Notes under the pieces: model-generated
Told to the model about the DNA's origin: nothing
Databases searched by the model: none
The model's input: the letters and a program-made list of their open reading frames with translations, nothing else
NCBI RefSeq assembly: GCF_001294205.1
Contig: NZ_LAQT01000003.1
Span: 62,001 to 126,000 of the forward strand
Length of the DNA: 64,000 nucleotides
From: Amantichitinum ursilacus
Lineage (GTDB): Bacteria; Pseudomonadota; Gammaproteobacteria; Burkholderiales; Chitinibacteraceae
Reading direction: 5' to 3'
Translations under genes and position numbers: made by a program
Shown here: piece by piece, positions 54,165 to 63,039 of the stretch
How the letters are laid out: each line of letters opens with the position of its first letter
Numbering within the stretch: the first letter of the stretch is position 1

Positions 54165-55511
54165 ATGAACATGAGCAAAGCACAACAACTCCTGGACTGG
54201 GTGGACGCGCGGTTTCCGCTGACCGCCACCTGGAAGTCCCAGATGTCCGAATACCGGGCGCCTAAAAACTTCAACTTCTGGTATTTCTTCGGCTCGCTGG
54301 CCCTGCTGGTGCTGGTGCTGCAGATCGTTACCGGTATTTTCCTGACCATGAACTACAAGCCGGATGGCTCGTGGATTCCTGGCACTAACGTTTCCGTCGC
54401 GTTCAACTCGGTGGAATACATCATGCGCGACGTCGCGGGTGGCTGGATCATCCGTTACATGCACTCCACCGGCGCCTCGATGTTCTTCGTCGTGGTTTAC
54501 CTGCATATGTTCCGCGGTCTGATCTACGGCTCGTTCCACAAGCCGCGCGAACTGATCTGGGTGTTTGGCTCGCTGGTCTTCCTGTGCCTGATGGCCGAAG
54601 CGTTCCTCGGTTATCTGCTGCCGTGGGGTCAGATGTCGTTCTGGGGCGCGCAGGTGATTGTTAACCTGTTTGCATCGATCCCTGTGATTGGCCCGGATCT
54701 GTCCACCTTCATCCGCGGTGACTTCGTGGTGTCGGACGTCACGCTGAACCGCTTCTTTGCGCTGCACGTGATTGCCGTGCCGCTGGTGCTGCTGGCGCTG
54801 GTGATGGCTCACTTGATTGCGCTGCACGAAGTGGGTTCCAACAACCCGGACGGCGTGGATATCAAAAAGCACAAAGACCCGGTAACTGGTTACCCGATCG
54901 ACAGCGTGCCGATGCACCCGCACTACACCATCAAGGACATCCTGGGTGTAGTGGTGTTCCTGATCGTGTTCTCCAGCATCGTGTTCTTTAAACCGAACAT
55001 GTTTGGCTTCTTCCTCGAAGACAACAACTTCATCCCGGCAGATCCGCTGAAGACGCCGCCGCACATTGCGCCGGTTTGGTACTTCACGCCGTTCTACGCC
55101 ATTCTGCGCGCCGTGCCGTCGTTCCTGGGCACGCAGGTGTGGGGCGTGTTGGCGATGGGCGCCGCTGTGGTGATGATTGCGCTGCTGCCGTGGCTGGATC
55201 GCTCGCCGGTCAAGTCCGTGCGTTATCGCGGTCCGGTGTTCAAGGGCGCGCTGGTGGCCTTTATCGTGGCGTTTATCGGCCTGGGCATGCTGGGTGCGCT
55301 GCCGCCGACCGATATCCGCACGCTGGTTTCGCGCATTCTGTCCGTGGTGTATTTCGCCTTCTTCCTCGGCATGCCGATCATCTCGAAGATCGATACGTAC
55401 AAGCCTGTGCCTGATCGCACCACCGTGCCGCCGTTCTCGGCCAAGGTGAAGATGATCGTGTACTTCCTGATTACGTTCGCGCTGGCCGCGCTCTTCGCCA
55501 AAGTGATTTAA
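54165..55511 (+). CDS. petB: Cytochrome b subunit of the bc1 complex
   Basis: 448 residues, the large full-length cytochrome b with eight membrane helices. RYMHSTGASMFFVVVYLHMFRG carries heme-ligand His residues of helix B, GYLLPWGQMSFWGAQVI the Qo-side region and RFFALHVIAVPL the helix-D His; the Qo motif (usually PEWY) reads PVWY in APVWYFTPFYAIL. It follows petA by 16 bases. Confidence 0.97.
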   Translation: MNMSKAQQLLDWVDARFPLTATWKSQMSEYRAPKNFNFWYFFGSLALLVLVLQIVTGIFLTMNYKPDGSWIPGTNVSVAFNSVEYIMRDVAGGWIIRYMHSTGASMFFVVVYLHMFRGLIYGSFHKPRELIWVFGSLVFLCLMAEAFLGYLLPWGQMSFWGAQVIVNLFASIPVIGPDLSTFIRGDFVVSDVTLNRFFALHVIAVPLVLLALVMAHLIALHEVGSNNPDGVDIKKHKDPVTGYPIDSVPMHPHYTIKDILGVVVFLIVFSSIVFFKPNMFGFFLEDNNFIPADPLKTPPHIAPVWYFTPFYAILRAVPSFLGTQVWGVLAMGAAVVMIALLPWLDRSPVKSVRYRGPVFKGALVAFIVAFIGLGMLGALPPTDIRTLVSRILSVVYFAFFLGMPIISKIDTYKPVPDRTTVPPFSAKVKMIVYFLITFALAALFAKVI

Positions 55512-55525
55512 GGACAACCGCAGCC

Positions 55526-56305
55526 ATGAAACTGAATTTACGTGTTTGGCTTGCCGCCGCTGTACTGGCACTGCCGCTGGCCTCTTTCTCTTTTGCTGAA
55601 GAAGGTGGCCCTGAGCTGGACAAGGCCCCGGTTAACATCCAGGACGCTGAATCGCTGCAACGCGGCGCGCAGACCTTTGTTAACTATTGCCTGTCGTGTC
55701 ATGGTGCAACCATGTTGCGCTACAACCGCCTGCAAGACATTGGCCTGACCGAAGACCAGATCAAGAACAACCTGATGTTTACCACCGACAAGGTCGGCAA
55801 CATCATGAAAGTGGCCATGACCAACGCCGATGCCAAGCAATGGCTCGGCGCCGCGCCACCTGATCTGTCGCTGGAAGCCCGTGCCCGTGGCGCGGACTGG
55901 CTGTATACCTATCTGCGTTCGTTCTACCGCGATGATTCCCGCCCGACCGGCTGGAACAACGCCGTGTTCGACAAAGTGGGCATGCCGCATGTGCTGTGGG
56001 AGCTGCAAGGTCGCCAGGATCCGGTTTACAAAACCGAGAAAGTGAACGGCAAAGACGTGCAGACGCTGGTGGGTGTCAAGCTCACCCAAGCGGGTCTGCT
56101 GACCCATCTGGACGGCGAAAAGGCCGATACCACCGACTACGACAAGCGCGTGGGCGATCTGGTTAACTTCATGGTTTACATGAGCGAACCGGCGCAAATC
56201 CATCGCGAGCAGATCGGTTACGCGGTCGTGTTGTTCCTGCTGTTCATTCTGCTGCCGCTGGTTTATGCGCTGAAGAAAGACTACTGGAAAGACGTCGAGC
56301 ACTAA
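55526..56305 (+). CDS. petC: Cytochrome c1 subunit of the bc1 complex
   Basis: 259 residues. Signal peptide (AAAVLALPLASFSFA), heme c attachment motif CLSCH at 55-59 (covalent through Cys55 and Cys58, axial His59), axial Met side likely in the VGMPHVLWELQG region, and a C-terminal membrane anchor (IGYAVVLFLLFILLPLVYAL). Closes the petABC operon, with a terminator 26 bases after the stop. Confidence 0.97.
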   Translation: MKLNLRVWLAAAVLALPLASFSFAEEGGPELDKAPVNIQDAESLQRGAQTFVNYCLSCHGATMLRYNRLQDIGLTEDQIKNNLMFTTDKVGNIMKVAMTNADAKQWLGAAPPDLSLEARARGADWLYTYLRSFYRDDSRPTGWNNAVFDKVGMPHVLWELQGRQDPVYKTEKVNGKDVQTLVGVKLTQAGLLTHLDGEKADTTDYDKRVGDLVNFMVYMSEPAQIHREQIGYAVVLFLLFILLPLVYALKKDYWKDVEH

Positions 56306-56330
56306 GCGTGACAGTTTGCCGGTATCAATA

Positions 56331-56359
56331 AAAACGGAGCCTGCGGGCTCCGTTTTTTT
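56331..56359 (+). terminator. Rho-independent terminator of petABC
   Basis: AAAACGGAGCC (56331-56341) and GGCTCCGTTTT (56346-56356) form an 11-bp stem with a 4-base loop, ending in seven T residues. Confidence 0.93.
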
Positions 56360-56490
56360 ACGTCTGAAATATTCCAGGAAAATAGCGATTTATCGTTGCA
56401 GATCATGGGCTTATGTGCCTAAATTCGCTTTTCTGCAGCAAAAGCTTTAAAATTCAACGCTTTGCGAAATCCATCTGGAGTATCCCGTTT

Positions 56491-57096
56491 ATGATGAAGC
56501 TGTATTCCGGCACCTCCTGCCCGTTTAGCCATCGCTGCCGTATTGTCCTGTTTGAAAAAGGCATGGACTTCGAAATCATCGACGTCGATGTCCACAGCAA
56601 GCCGGAAGACCTGGCCGTCATGAACCCGTACAACGAGGTTCCGGTGCTGGTTGAGCGTGATCTCACGCTGTACGAATCCAATATCATCAACGAATACATC
56701 GACGAACGCTTTCCGCATCCGCAACTGATGCCGGCTGATCCGGTGATGCGCGCTCGCGCTCGCCTGATGCTGTTCAATTTTGAACGCGAGCTGTTCGTAC
56801 ACGTCAAAACGCTGGAAGACGGCGCGGCCACCAAGAAAGCGCAAGACCTGGCCCGCACCACCATCCGCGACAACCTCACCCAGATCGCCCCGCTGTTCAC
56901 CAAGCAAAAGTTCATGCTGGGTGAAGAGTTCTCGATGCTGGACGTGGCGATTGCACCGCTGCTGTGGCGCTTTGAGCACTACGGCATCGAAGTGACCAAG
57001 CCGCTGGCTTCGGTAATGAAATACGGTGAGCGTCTGTTCAGCCGTCAGGCGTTTATTGATTCGCTGACCGCCAACGAAAAAGCCATGCGCAAGTGA
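56491..57096 (+). CDS. sspA: Stringent starvation protein A
   Basis: 201 residues from the ATG at 56491 (SD CTGGAG); the next codon is also ATG. GST-like fold: YSGTSCPFSHRCRIVLFEKG in the N-terminal thioredoxin part, NEVPVLVERDLTLYESNIINEYIDERFPHP and an alpha-helical C-terminal domain. SspA binds RNA polymerase and affects stationary-phase and acid-response genes. The pair sspA-sspB after petABC is a known betaproteobacterial arrangement. Confidence 0.95.
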   Translation: MMKLYSGTSCPFSHRCRIVLFEKGMDFEIIDVDVHSKPEDLAVMNPYNEVPVLVERDLTLYESNIINEYIDERFPHPQLMPADPVMRARARLMLFNFERELFVHVKTLEDGAATKKAQDLARTTIRDNLTQIAPLFTKQKFMLGEEFSMLDVAIAPLLWRFEHYGIEVTKPLASVMKYGERLFSRQAFIDSLTANEKAMRK

Positions 57097-57158
57097 TATA
57101 GAGTGAGGACAGGCGCGGCCACATTCGGCCGCGCAGTCCTCGTTATCGGGGTACGTTC

Positions 57159-57608
57159 ATGTCATCGATCTCCACCAAACCTTATCTGATCCGCGCCATT
57201 CACGAATGGTGCTCTGATCATGGCTTTACGCCGTACCTGGTCGTGTCCGTTCGCGACAAGATGCAGGTGCCGATGGAGTACGTAAAGAATAACGAAATCG
57301 TGCTCAATATCAGCTATAACGCCACACGTAACCTGAGCTTGAGTAACGATTTTGTGTCGTTTTCAGCGCGCTTTAACGGCGTGTCGCGCGATATCGTGAT
57401 TCCCGTGGGCGCTGTGGTGTCGATCTTCTCGCGGGAAAACGGTGAAGGCATGGGCTTTGAATACGAAGCGCCGCCCGAAGCCGCCTTGCTGGATGACGCG
57501 CCGGCCGCTTCGGACCATAGCGCCGACAAGCCGGATGACGACGATGATCACACGCCGCCTGAGCCGCCACGTCCGGCAGGCCGTTCGCATCTACGCGTAG
57601 TCAAATAA
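57159..57608 (+). CDS. sspB: ClpXP protease specificity-enhancing factor SspB
   Basis: 149 residues. The N-terminal fold (STKPYLIRAIHEWCSDHGFTPYLVV) binds ssrA-tagged substrates; a long acidic linker (DKPDDDDDHTPPE) leads to the C-terminal XB motif RSHLRVVK, which docks on ClpX. It follows sspA by 62 bases and ends before a strong terminator. Confidence 0.96.
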   Translation: MSSISTKPYLIRAIHEWCSDHGFTPYLVVSVRDKMQVPMEYVKNNEIVLNISYNATRNLSLSNDFVSFSARFNGVSRDIVIPVGAVVSIFSRENGEGMGFEYEAPPEAALLDDAPAASDHSADKPDDDDDHTPPEPPRPAGRSHLRVVK

Positions 57609-57641
57609 CTGTTTTTGTGGCCGCACTACGGGTCACAACGT

Positions 57642-57670
57642 AAAAGCCCGCTCTGGTAGCGGGCTTTTTT
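57642..57670 (+). terminator. Rho-independent terminator of sspAB
   Basis: AAAAGCCCGCT (57642-57652) pairs with AGCGGGCTTTT (57658-57668) around CTGGT, followed by more T residues, 33 bases after the sspB stop. Confidence 0.93.
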
Positions 57671-57726
57671 GCGTCGGTCGCGAGGTAAAGCGCCGCCGAT
57701 CCCCGATGTAGTGCAGTTTGCATGCA

Positions 57727-57960
57727 AAAACTACGTAGTATTAAGCCAAAATGGTGCGGTTATAATTGTTGCTCGCATCATTTGTACTACGTGATTTTTG
57801 GCTTTTTGCGCTGTAAAACGCGAAATAATGAATGCAATGTGCTGTTAATAAAGCATTTTATGTAACACTGACAAATTTGCTTGCCGCTAGAATGTAGTTA
57901 AAAACCGACGAACGTTTTAAATTTGGCTACGTAGTTTAACTACGCATGGTGTATGATTCG
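57727..57960. promoter_or_regulatory. AT-rich regulatory region with repeated CTACGTAG-type palindromes
   Basis: In this 323-base gap between genes, composition drops to AT-rich and one motif recurs: the palindrome ACTACGTAGT at 57730-57739; ACTACGT at 57786-57792; and CTACGTAG at 57927-57934 overlapping the 15-base palindrome CGTAGTTTAACTACG at 57930-57944. The first lies just upstream of TATAAT (57761-57766) and the last just upstream of TATGAT (57952-57957); neither -10 has a good -35, so an activator or repressor of this site is likely. No ORF is present. Confidence 0.55.
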
Positions 57961-57993
57961 CTCATTGACATTCAACTCGCAGGAGCAAGCATC

Positions 57994-58206
57994 ATGGCTA
58001 TCAGCATCCCGTTCTTCGGCAAGATTGGTTCTGACATTCAATCCCTGGCCCCCAACACTCGCGTTAACCGCGCCAGCGCCCTGGGCGAGCCGGAACGCAT
58101 CGACGGCATCGTCCTGTACCAAGTGGGCAAGCGCGCTAAAGTGTGCTGGGGTCCGGGCAAGAGCCGCATGGAGCCGGTCGACAAGCTGGTGATGATCGTC
58201 GAATAA
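57994..58206 (+). CDS. Small hypothetical protein
   Basis: 70 residues from ATG 57994, set by AGGAG at 57981-57985. Small basic protein with SIPFFGKIGSDIQSLA, then a beta-like part with IDGIVLYQVGKRAKVCWGPGKSRMEPV, suggestive of a small beta-barrel. No signal or membrane helix. Family unknown. It is a monocistronic gene behind the palindrome-rich region and before a terminator, so it is probably the target of that regulation. Confidence 0.7.
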   Translation: MAISIPFFGKIGSDIQSLAPNTRVNRASALGEPERIDGIVLYQVGKRAKVCWGPGKSRMEPVDKLVMIVE

Positions 58207-58254
58207 GTTTCGACATCGCCACGCGCAACGAGCGCATCCAGACAGCCAAAAAAA

Positions 58255-58286
58255 AACCCGCAGCTTCTACCGCTGCGGGTTTTTTT
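58255..58286. terminator. Bidirectional terminator
   Basis: AACCCGCAGC (58255-58264) and GCTGCGGGTT (58272-58281) form a 10-bp stem with a 7-base loop, with A-run before and T-run after, so it serves the 70-aa gene on the plus strand and the methyltransferase gene on the minus strand. Confidence 0.93.
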
Positions 58287-58308
58287 ACGTCCGGCTTAAC
58301 GCCTTGGC

Positions 58309-59673
58309 TTATTCGGCATCAGCGCCCGCATCAGCCTCAGTGGCAGGCACAGCATCAGCGACGGTCTCACCTTCTTCTGCGGCGTCGGCAGGGGCGGGCT
58401 TGGCGCCAGCGGCTTTGCGCTGCAACACCGCAGCATAGAAACCATCGGTGCCATGCTGCATCGGCGTCAGTTGCAGATCGGTGCCGGTCAGCGCCAGCTC
58501 GATCTTTTCTTTGGCCAACAGATCACGCACGTCGATGCGCTCAAAGTCGGGGTGCGTGGCGAGGAAAGCGTCGACCACTTCCTTGTTCTCGCGATCCAGA
58601 ATACTGCAGGTGGCGTAAACCAGACGGCCGCCGGCCTTCACCAGGCGCGATGCCGAAGCCAGAATCGATTGCTGCAACTGGTTCAGCTCGTTCACGCTCT
58701 TGGGCGACTGCCGATATTTCAGGTCCGGATTGCGGCGCAACGTACCCAGGCCCGAGCACGGCGCATCCACCAGCACCGCATCCATCTTACCCGCCAGACG
58801 TTTGATCTTCTGGTCGTGCTCCGACGCGATCAACTGCGGCTGCACATTCGACAAGCCCGAACGCGCCAGACGCGGCTTCAGGTTGGCCAGGCGTTTTTCC
58901 GAGATATCAAACGCGTACAAACGGCCGGTAGATTGCATCACCGCGCCAATCGCCAGCGTCTTGCCACCCGCGCCTGCGCAGAAATCGGTCACCATCTGGC
59001 CCCGCTTAACGCCAGTCAGAATCGCCAGCAGCTGGCTGCCTTCGTCCTGCACCTCAAAATTGCCGGCCAGAAACAGCGGATGGCGCGCCAGGTTGGGCTT
59101 GCCCACCAGACGGATGCCCCATGGCGAATACGGCGTGGCTTCAGCCGGAAATTCTTCCGCCTTAAGTTGTTCCAGCAGCGTGTCGCGTTTGGTTTTGAGA
59201 ATGTTGGCGCGTATATCCAGCGCGGCGTTGTGCGCCAGCGAATTGCCCACAGCCAGGATTTCTTCTTCGCTACGACCTTCGGCTTGCAGCGCTTCCACAA
59301 TCCACTCGGTGAGGTTAGCGCGCACGGCCAGTGGGGCGGTGTTCCAGTCCAGTGCTTTCCATTTCTGCGCGATGTCGAGTTGGTTTTCACGATACGTGGT
59401 CGCCAGCTCTTTCATATTGCGTTTTTCGACGGCGGAATGCAGCGCCAGCAGCCATAAACGGCCACCGGCGTCGTCACCGGCCACCCATTTCAGCTTGGGC
59501 AGATTACGCAGCAGCGCAAATACGGTTTCGGCGATAGCAGTGCGATCACGCGCGCCAAGGCGCTTGTTTTCGCGGAACATGCGCGACATACACACGTCAG
59601 CCGGCGCGGAAAACGGCAGGATCTGGTCCAGCGCTTCCAGTACGGCGTCATATTGAATCGGGGTGAGAATCAT
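58309..59673 (-). CDS. RsmB/NOP-family rRNA (cytosine-C5) methyltransferase
   Basis: 454 residues. The N-terminal half is helical; the C-terminal Rossmann methyltransferase shows VTDFCAGAGGKTLAIG (SAM-binding motif I), MDAVLVDAPCSGLGTLRRNPD with the PC motif and VYATCSI with the catalytic TC cysteine. It uses SAM to make m5C in rRNA; RsmB-type is likely but the exact position is not settled by sequence. The C-terminal 40 residues are Ala/Glu/Asp-rich and probably disordered. Confidence 0.9.
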   Translation of the reverse strand: MILTPIQYDAVLEALDQILPFSAPADVCMSRMFRENKRLGARDRTAIAETVFALLRNLPKLKWVAGDDAGGRLWLLALHSAVEKRNMKELATTYRENQLDIAQKWKALDWNTAPLAVRANLTEWIVEALQAEGRSEEEILAVGNSLAHNAALDIRANILKTKRDTLLEQLKAEEFPAEATPYSPWGIRLVGKPNLARHPLFLAGNFEVQDEGSQLLAILTGVKRGQMVTDFCAGAGGKTLAIGAVMQSTGRLYAFDISEKRLANLKPRLARSGLSNVQPQLIASEHDQKIKRLAGKMDAVLVDAPCSGLGTLRRNPDLKYRQSPKSVNELNQLQQSILASASRLVKAGGRLVYATCSILDRENKEVVDAFLATHPDFERIDVRDLLAKEKIELALTGTDLQLTPMQHGTDGFYAAVLQRKAAGAKPAPADAAEEGETVADAVPATEADAGADAE

Positions 59674-59699
59674 GGTGCTTCTTTGGTAAGGATAAAAAA

Positions 59700-60980
59700 C
59701 TAACGGTTAAGTGTGCCGCCAGGCGGATGCGGACGATCTATGCCCGCAATCGGCGGTTCGAGCACGGTATTGCCTTCGATGGTCACCTCGGTGGCCACCA
59801 CATCGATCGGCGCGTCCTTGCCCAACACAATCACCATGCGTACTGGCAGGTTAGACCATTGCGGCGCCAGCCAGAAATCAAACACGCGATCTTCAAACGT
59901 GCCATGCAGCACCACCGCGTCAACGGGCTTGCCGCCCAGACGCAATGTGGCCTGGCCGCGTATCTCGAACGGCACGTCCTGATAAAACTTGCGCCCGCTG
60001 GCCAATGAGAACGTAAAGTCCTTCAGCCGCGAACCCTGTTGCGCAAACTGGAACGGCGCCGACAGCAAATCCTGATCGCCCGGTTTTAGCGCGCCGGTGG
60101 GATGTTTGTCGCCATCATGCATGTTTACGACATTGTTGGCCCAATCAAATACGGCCTCGTTCTGCACCTTGCCGTCACGCATGTCGGTGTAGTGCTCGGG
60201 CACCAGACCGCGACTGCTGATACTGCCTTCGCTGCTTAAAGCCCGACTTTTGCCGAACATCGCCGCCGCCAGCCGGATACTGTAACGGCCGTTTTCAACT
60301 TCCCAGGTCATGCGCGCCGGTATCGGCAAGCCACGATACAGATACGTGATCACCGCATGGCGCGGAAACCCTTTGTGTTTGAGCGGGCCATTGGCCAGCG
60401 CCGCCACCGCACTGGCATCTGGCGCGGACGCTGCAGCCGGGTGCGATGCGGGCGCGGGTGCGGGCGGCACGGTCGGTATCGGCGTGGCTGCGGCCATCAT
60501 CATGCTGGCGGCTGCGGCCGAGGCTTTATCGGCCGTAAACAGCGGTTCCGGCGTCGGTGTGACCGCTGCAACTTCGGATGCGCTGCTGGCCGGCGTACCG
60601 GTTTCCGCCAGCACCGGGCTGGGCGTCGGCGTCGGCTTGGGCCGCGGTTTTGGCTTGGGCGTTGGCGCGGGTGTCGGCACCGGCGTGGGCGCCGCCGCCA
60701 GCTTCAGCGGTTGTTTGGGCTGCAGCCAGATCGTCTGTCGTTCTGGCCGTTTTACATTCTTCAGCGACGTGGGCAGCTCGTCGTCGTCCCACGACTGATC
60801 TTCCAGCTTGTGCGTTACCTTGCTCAGCTTTTCATTCAGATCGATCGGGGTATTGGTCCACCATGCGTAGATCAGATCGCCACTAACGGTGATTACATGC
60901 AGGATCAGCGATAACACAAAAGCGCCCAGCAACAGTAGGCGCGAGCGACTCCAGCGGCGATGGGCGCGCGGCGCGGTCAT
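59700..60980 (-). CDS. DUF3108-domain protein with Pro/Thr repeat linker
   Basis: 426 residues from ATG 60980, which overlaps the purN stop (ATGA). N-terminal membrane anchor (LLLLGAFVLSLILHVITV), a long Pro-Thr-Lys-Ala linker (TPVPTPAPTPKPKPRPKP near residue 100) with further Ala/Pro tracts to about 200, then a DUF3108 beta-rich domain (GRYSIRLAAAMFGKSRALSSEG; FDWANNVVNM; FEDRVFDFWLAPQWSNLPVRMV). The TonB-like anchor-linker-domain plan suggests it spans the periplasm. Function unknown. Confidence 0.88.
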   Translation of the reverse strand: MTAPRAHRRWSRSRLLLLGAFVLSLILHVITVSGDLIYAWWTNTPIDLNEKLSKVTHKLEDQSWDDDELPTSLKNVKRPERQTIWLQPKQPLKLAAAPTPVPTPAPTPKPKPRPKPTPTPSPVLAETGTPASSASEVAAVTPTPEPLFTADKASAAAASMMMAAATPIPTVPPAPAPASHPAAASAPDASAVAALANGPLKHKGFPRHAVITYLYRGLPIPARMTWEVENGRYSIRLAAAMFGKSRALSSEGSISSRGLVPEHYTDMRDGKVQNEAVFDWANNVVNMHDGDKHPTGALKPGDQDLLSAPFQFAQQGSRLKDFTFSLASGRKFYQDVPFEIRGQATLRLGGKPVDAVVLHGTFEDRVFDFWLAPQWSNLPVRMVIVLGKDAPIDVVATEVTIEGNTVLEPPIAGIDRPHPPGGTLNR

Positions 60981-61582
60981 GCCACCTGCTGCGTATCGCG
61001 CACGCGATGACCATCGATCTGCAGGCCACCGGCCACAAAGCGGGCGACCGCCTGCGGATACAGCGTGTGCTCGCATTCCAGTACGCGCGCCTCCAGCGTT
61101 TCGGGCGTGTCGTCGTCCAGCACTGGCACCGCTGCTTGCGCGATGATCGGGCCATGATCGAGTTCGGCCGTTACAAAGTGCGCGGTGCAACCATGCAGTT
61201 TGACGCCCGCTTCAATGGCGCGCGCATGCGTGTGCAAACCAGTAAACGCGGGCAACAGCGACGGATGCACATTGATCATGCGGTTGGCGTAATGCGCCAC
61301 AAACGCCGGGGTCACAATCCGCATAAAGCCAGCCAGCACCACCAGATCGGGCGCGTGCTGGTCGATCAGCGTCATCAGCGCGGCATCAAACTGGTCGCGG
61401 TCGGCAAATTCTTTATGATCCAGCACCGCGGTGGCGATGCCGTTTTGCTGCGCCCATGTCAGTCCTGCCGCTTGCGGCCGGTTCGAAATCACGGCGGCAA
61501 CACGAGCGCCCGCAATGCGCGCGTTGACGATCGCCTGCATGTTGCTGCCGCGACCAGAAATCAGGATGACGATGTTCTTCAT
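60977..61582 (-). CDS. purN: Phosphoribosylglycinamide formyltransferase
   Basis: 201 residues. ILISGRGSNMQAIV at the N-terminus, the catalytic Asn-His pair in MINVHPSLLPAFTGLHTHARAIEAG (in parts) and the Asp in ELDHGPIIAQA. It formylates GAR with 10-formyl-THF in de novo purine synthesis. It follows purM on the same strand after a hairpin. Confidence 0.96.
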   Translation of the reverse strand: MKNIVILISGRGSNMQAIVNARIAGARVAAVISNRPQAAGLTWAQQNGIATAVLDHKEFADRDQFDAALMTLIDQHAPDLVVLAGFMRIVTPAFVAHYANRMINVHPSLLPAFTGLHTHARAIEAGVKLHGCTAHFVTAELDHGPIIAQAAVPVLDDDTPETLEARVLECEHTLYPQAVARFVAGGLQIDGHRVRDTQQVA

Positions 61583-61612
61583 AAGGCGGATATCAGTGCC
61601 GGAGAGGAGAGG

Positions 61613-61656
61613 CTAAAAACACAAGCCGCCCGTGCTGCAGAACAGACACGGGCGGC
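61613..61656 (-). terminator. Hairpin with T-tract between purM and purN
   Basis: GCCGCCCGTG (61625-61634) and CACGGGCGGC (61647-61656) pair around a 12-base loop, followed on the minus strand by TTGTGTTTTTAG. It would attenuate or end transcription between purM and purN, though the large loop weakens the call. Confidence 0.65.
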
Positions 61657-61676
61657 CTGGCGATTACTGCGCCGGA

Positions 61677-62720
61677 TCAGGCCACCTGGGTCTGATGCTC
61701 GTCGCCCTGGCGTTCGCGCACCAGACCAATGCGGTACACGGTTTCGCCTTCAGCCTCCAGCGTGGCGATTGCGGCATCGGCATCCGCCGCATCCACAATC
61801 ACCACCATGCCGATACCGCAGTTAAACGTGCGATACATTTCGTCGGCGGCCACATTGCCTTTCTCTTGCAGCCACTGGAACAGCTTGGGCATGGTCCAGC
61901 TCTTGGCGTCGACTTGCGCCACTACATTGGCGGGCAGCACGCGCGGCACGTTTTCCGAAATACCACCGCCGGTGATGTGGGCCATGCCCTTCACCGTCAG
62001 CGTTTGCATCAGTTTCAGCAGCGGTTTGACGTAGATGCGCGTCGGGGCCATCACCACATCCGCCAGCGATTTGCCGCCATCAAACTCCGCCGCGTAATCG
62101 GCTTCGGCCAGATGCATGATCTTGCGCACCAGCGAATAACCATTGGAATGCGCGCCATTGGAGGCCAGGCCCAGCACCACATCGCCCGGCTTGATGTGCT
62201 CGCCGGTGATGATATTGGCTTTTTCGACCACGCCGACGGCAAAGCCGGCCAGATCGTATTCGCCCACCGGATACATGCCCGGCATCTCGGCGGTTTCGCC
62301 GCCAATCAGCGCCGCGCCGGCTTGTTCACAGCCGTGGGCGATGCCGCGGATCACTTCGGTAGCCGAATCCACATGCAGCTTGCCGCAGGCAAAATAATCG
62401 AGGAAGAACAGCGGCTCAGCGCCCTGCACCAGAATGTCGTTGACGCTCATGGCCACCAGATCGATGCCGACCGTGTCATGGCGATTGAGCTCGAACGCCA
62501 GCTTGAGCTTGGTGCCCACGCCATCAGTGCCCGAAACCAGCACCGGTTCTTTGTACTTTTTCGAGATTTCCACCAGACCACCAAAACCGCCGATGCCGCT
62601 CAGAACTTCGGGGCGCATGGTGCGCTTGGCATAGGGTTTGATGTTCTCTACAAGCTGATCGCCAGCGTCGATATCGACACCTGCATCGCGATAGCTCAAA
62701 CCGGGGGTGGTGGTGGTCAT
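61677..62720 (-). CDS. purM: Phosphoribosylformylglycinamidine cyclo-ligase
   Basis: 347 residues from ATG 62720, supported by GAGG seven bases upstream; an ATG at 62738 is possible. [73 protein letters not shown] (in parts) and [18 protein letters not shown] are the family blocks. It closes the imidazole ring to AIR. Confidence 0.97.
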   Translation of the reverse strand: MTTTTPGLSYRDAGVDIDAGDQLVENIKPYAKRTMRPEVLSGIGGFGGLVEISKKYKEPVLVSGTDGVGTKLKLAFELNRHDTVGIDLVAMSVNDILVQGAEPLFFLDYFACGKLHVDSATEVIRGIAHGCEQAGAALIGGETAEMPGMYPVGEYDLAGFAVGVVEKANIITGEHIKPGDVVLGLASNGAHSNGYSLVRKIMHLAEADYAAEFDGGKSLADVVMAPTRIYVKPLLKLMQTLTVKGMAHITGGGISENVPRVLPANVVAQVDAKSWTMPKLFQWLQEKGNVAADEMYRTFNCGIGMVVIVDAADADAAIATLEAEGETVYRIGLVRERQGDEHQTQVA

Positions 62721-62919
62721 GCGTGGCCTCGTGGTCATCGTGATCTACAACGGTTTGCGTAACGGGTAAGTCAAAGCGGTCGACAAAAAGTGCCTGAAGC
62801 CAGCCTGCGGGGTGCGCGTAAAACCGGCATCTATCCCACGTTCATGGCGGGAATAGCGCGTTGCAGCTAGAATTGACGACCGTTCGATTCAAAAGCGCCG
62901 TATTTTAACGCATCCCGCG

Positions 62920-63039
62920 ATGAAACGCCCGACTCCCCGTCAGCCGATGTTCCGCTTGCGCACCGCCTTCGCTGGCCTGCGCCTTTCGGCACGTCCGCGG
63001 GTTGGCGCCACCGTGCCGTCGCAGCGTGGCCGCCCATGA
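62920..63039 (+). CDS. Possible 39-aa leader ORF coupled to hda
   Basis: An open frame from ATG 62920 (MKRPTPRQPMFRLR...) ends in a TGA that overlaps the hda ATG as ATGA. It is very Arg-rich (10 of 39) with no signal or helix pattern. No good SD precedes it. It may be a translated leader setting hda level, or chance. Upstream, TTGACG at 62873 and TATTTT at 62901 are 22 bases apart, too far for a standard promoter. Confidence 0.3.
   Translation: MKRPTPRQPMFRLRTAFAGLRLSARPRVGATVPSQRGRP

Noticed and set aside
53922-55571. 549-codon minus-strand frame
   Set aside because: Antisense to petA/petB; His/Arg/Gln-rich, no domain; petAB motifs are unambiguous on the plus strand.
62873-62906. TTGACG and TATTTT upstream of hda as a promoter
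   Set aside because: Spacing is 22 bases, too long for a sigma-70 promoter.
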